A DNA stretch of 42,085 nt, taken from contig JAGFNK010000449.1 in assembly GCA_025769875.1 (NCBI GenBank), positions 1-42,085 on the forward strand. Reading direction: 5' to 3'. Of the stretch, positions 41,569-42,085 are shown piece after piece. Made by a program: the position numbers and the translations under genes. This DNA is from Russula earlei (lineage: Eukaryota > Basidiomycota > Agaricomycetes > Russulales > Russulaceae). Within the stretch, counting starts at the first letter, position 1, and every line of letters begins with the position of its first letter. Below the pieces are notes generated by a model. It saw only the letters and a program-made list of their open reading frames with translations. It made no database searches and was not told the origin of the DNA.

Positions 41569-42085
41569 ATGTCTTTGAATGGGAAGGATTGCAGCGGGCA
41601 TGTCGAGGAGGGAGATGAAGCGCTTGGTAGCGACGATCCTTCGCGCTGCCCAGATGTTCATCCCGAGCTGCGAGAGGAGGATAGGGAATTACAAGGATCG
41701 TCAAAGGGTCACAAGCGTTCTCGATTAAATTCCACAGGCGAGGGAATTCCTGTCTCGATAAAGACCGAGAAGATAAAGGCGCTTTTCGAGCCTCTCGTCC
41801 GAGATGTGGATGGGTACGCCATTACCATTGCCTTCCTTCCCGTTCTTATCTATATCTGAAATCCAGTTATGTTCCGGGCTCAATCGTTCGCGTTCAACTT
41901 CACAACTTTCTCACTTACGATCATGTCGAATTCCACCCAGGTCCTCATCTTAATATGATCATCGGTCCGAATGGTACTGGCAAAAGTAGCATAGCCTGCG
42001 CTATTGCCCTCGGTCTTAACTGGCCTCCCAGTGTAAGATACCTCGGAACACTTATCTTTCCTGGTGTCTTACATCCTGACCTCTA
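41569..42085 (+). CDS. smc5: Smc5, structural maintenance of chromosomes protein 5 (5' end only)
   Basis: Smc5 is the ATPase partner of Smc6 in the nuclear Smc5/6 complex for DNA repair and chromosome segregation. Exon 1 (41569-41813) encodes a charged 81-residue N-terminal tail. Intron 1 is 41814-41866 (53 bp, GT-AG). Exon 2 (41867-42032) gives YVPGSIVRVQLHNFLTYDHV, EFHPGPHLNMIIGPNGTGKS and IACAIALGLNWPPS. GPNGTGKS at residues 115-122 is the Walker A motif. A second intron starts GTAAGA at 42033 and the gene runs off the window. The start is the first ATG in frame, as the family normally has a short tail before the ATPase head. Confidence 0.92.

Noticed and set aside
41191..41704. Minus-strand frames of 96 and 148 codons over the smc5 start and upstream region
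   Set aside because: They overlap the smc5 first exon in antisense and have no recognisable motif.

Overview
The window is fungal nuclear DNA, most likely from a mushroom-forming basidiomycete (Agaricomycete). The evidence is 47-72 bp introns in compact genes, host genes that resemble Agaricomycete families (Vps74/GOLPH3, a Chs7-type chitin synthase chaperone, Smc5), and a large block of chromodomain-bearing Ty3/gypsy (chromovirus) LTR retrotransposons.

Layout. (1) 1-3.2 kb: a minus-strand conserved hypothetical gene (1167-3135) whose proline-rich middle changes reading frame several times. (2) 3.2-34.4 kb: a transposon block. It holds a LINE-like remnant (about 3650-4136), a solo LTR (4137-4762), and a three-deep stack of gypsy elements. 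E1 is minus strand, 4907-32734, oldest. E2 is plus strand, 14076-31510, and sits inside the E1 gag with the 5-bp duplication AAGAG. E3 is plus strand, 16641-25665, and sits inside the E2 gag with AAATG. Six more solo LTRs lie inside these elements, five with perfect 5-bp duplications. A degenerate Mutator-like transposase fragment flanks E1 on the right. (3) 34.4-42.1 kb: host genes: vps74 (34791-35990, minus), tRNA-Trp (36107-36187), a frame-broken hypothetical gene (about 38224-39504, plus), a chs7-like gene (39854-41086, minus) and the 5' end of smc5 (41569 onward, plus, cut by the window edge).

How the elements work. All three gypsy elements read LTR, an N-terminal gag pre-domain, a Pro/Gly-rich linker, gag with a CCHC knuckle, protease, RT, RNase H, integrase, chromodomain, then a further coding region (ORF3) and the 3' LTR. 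ORF3 has a coiled-coil-like part and the same Cys/His spacing in all three. In each element the 11-13 bases just after the 5' LTR are complementary to an LTR segment that starts exactly 34 bases from the first base of a TATA-like box, as expected for Tf1/sushi-type self-priming. Each LTR also has an inverted repeat across the predicted transcription start.

Decay. Differences between paired LTRs are almost all CG/TG/CA exchanges. Most TGA stops inside E3 can be read as former CGA codons. Two of the three RT active sites have become Y-x-D-N. This fits silencing by CpG methylation and deamination. Host-gene frame breaks look different: single-base insertions at G or C runs. All coordinates, splice sites and family calls come from reading the sequence by eye; no alignment or database search was run.
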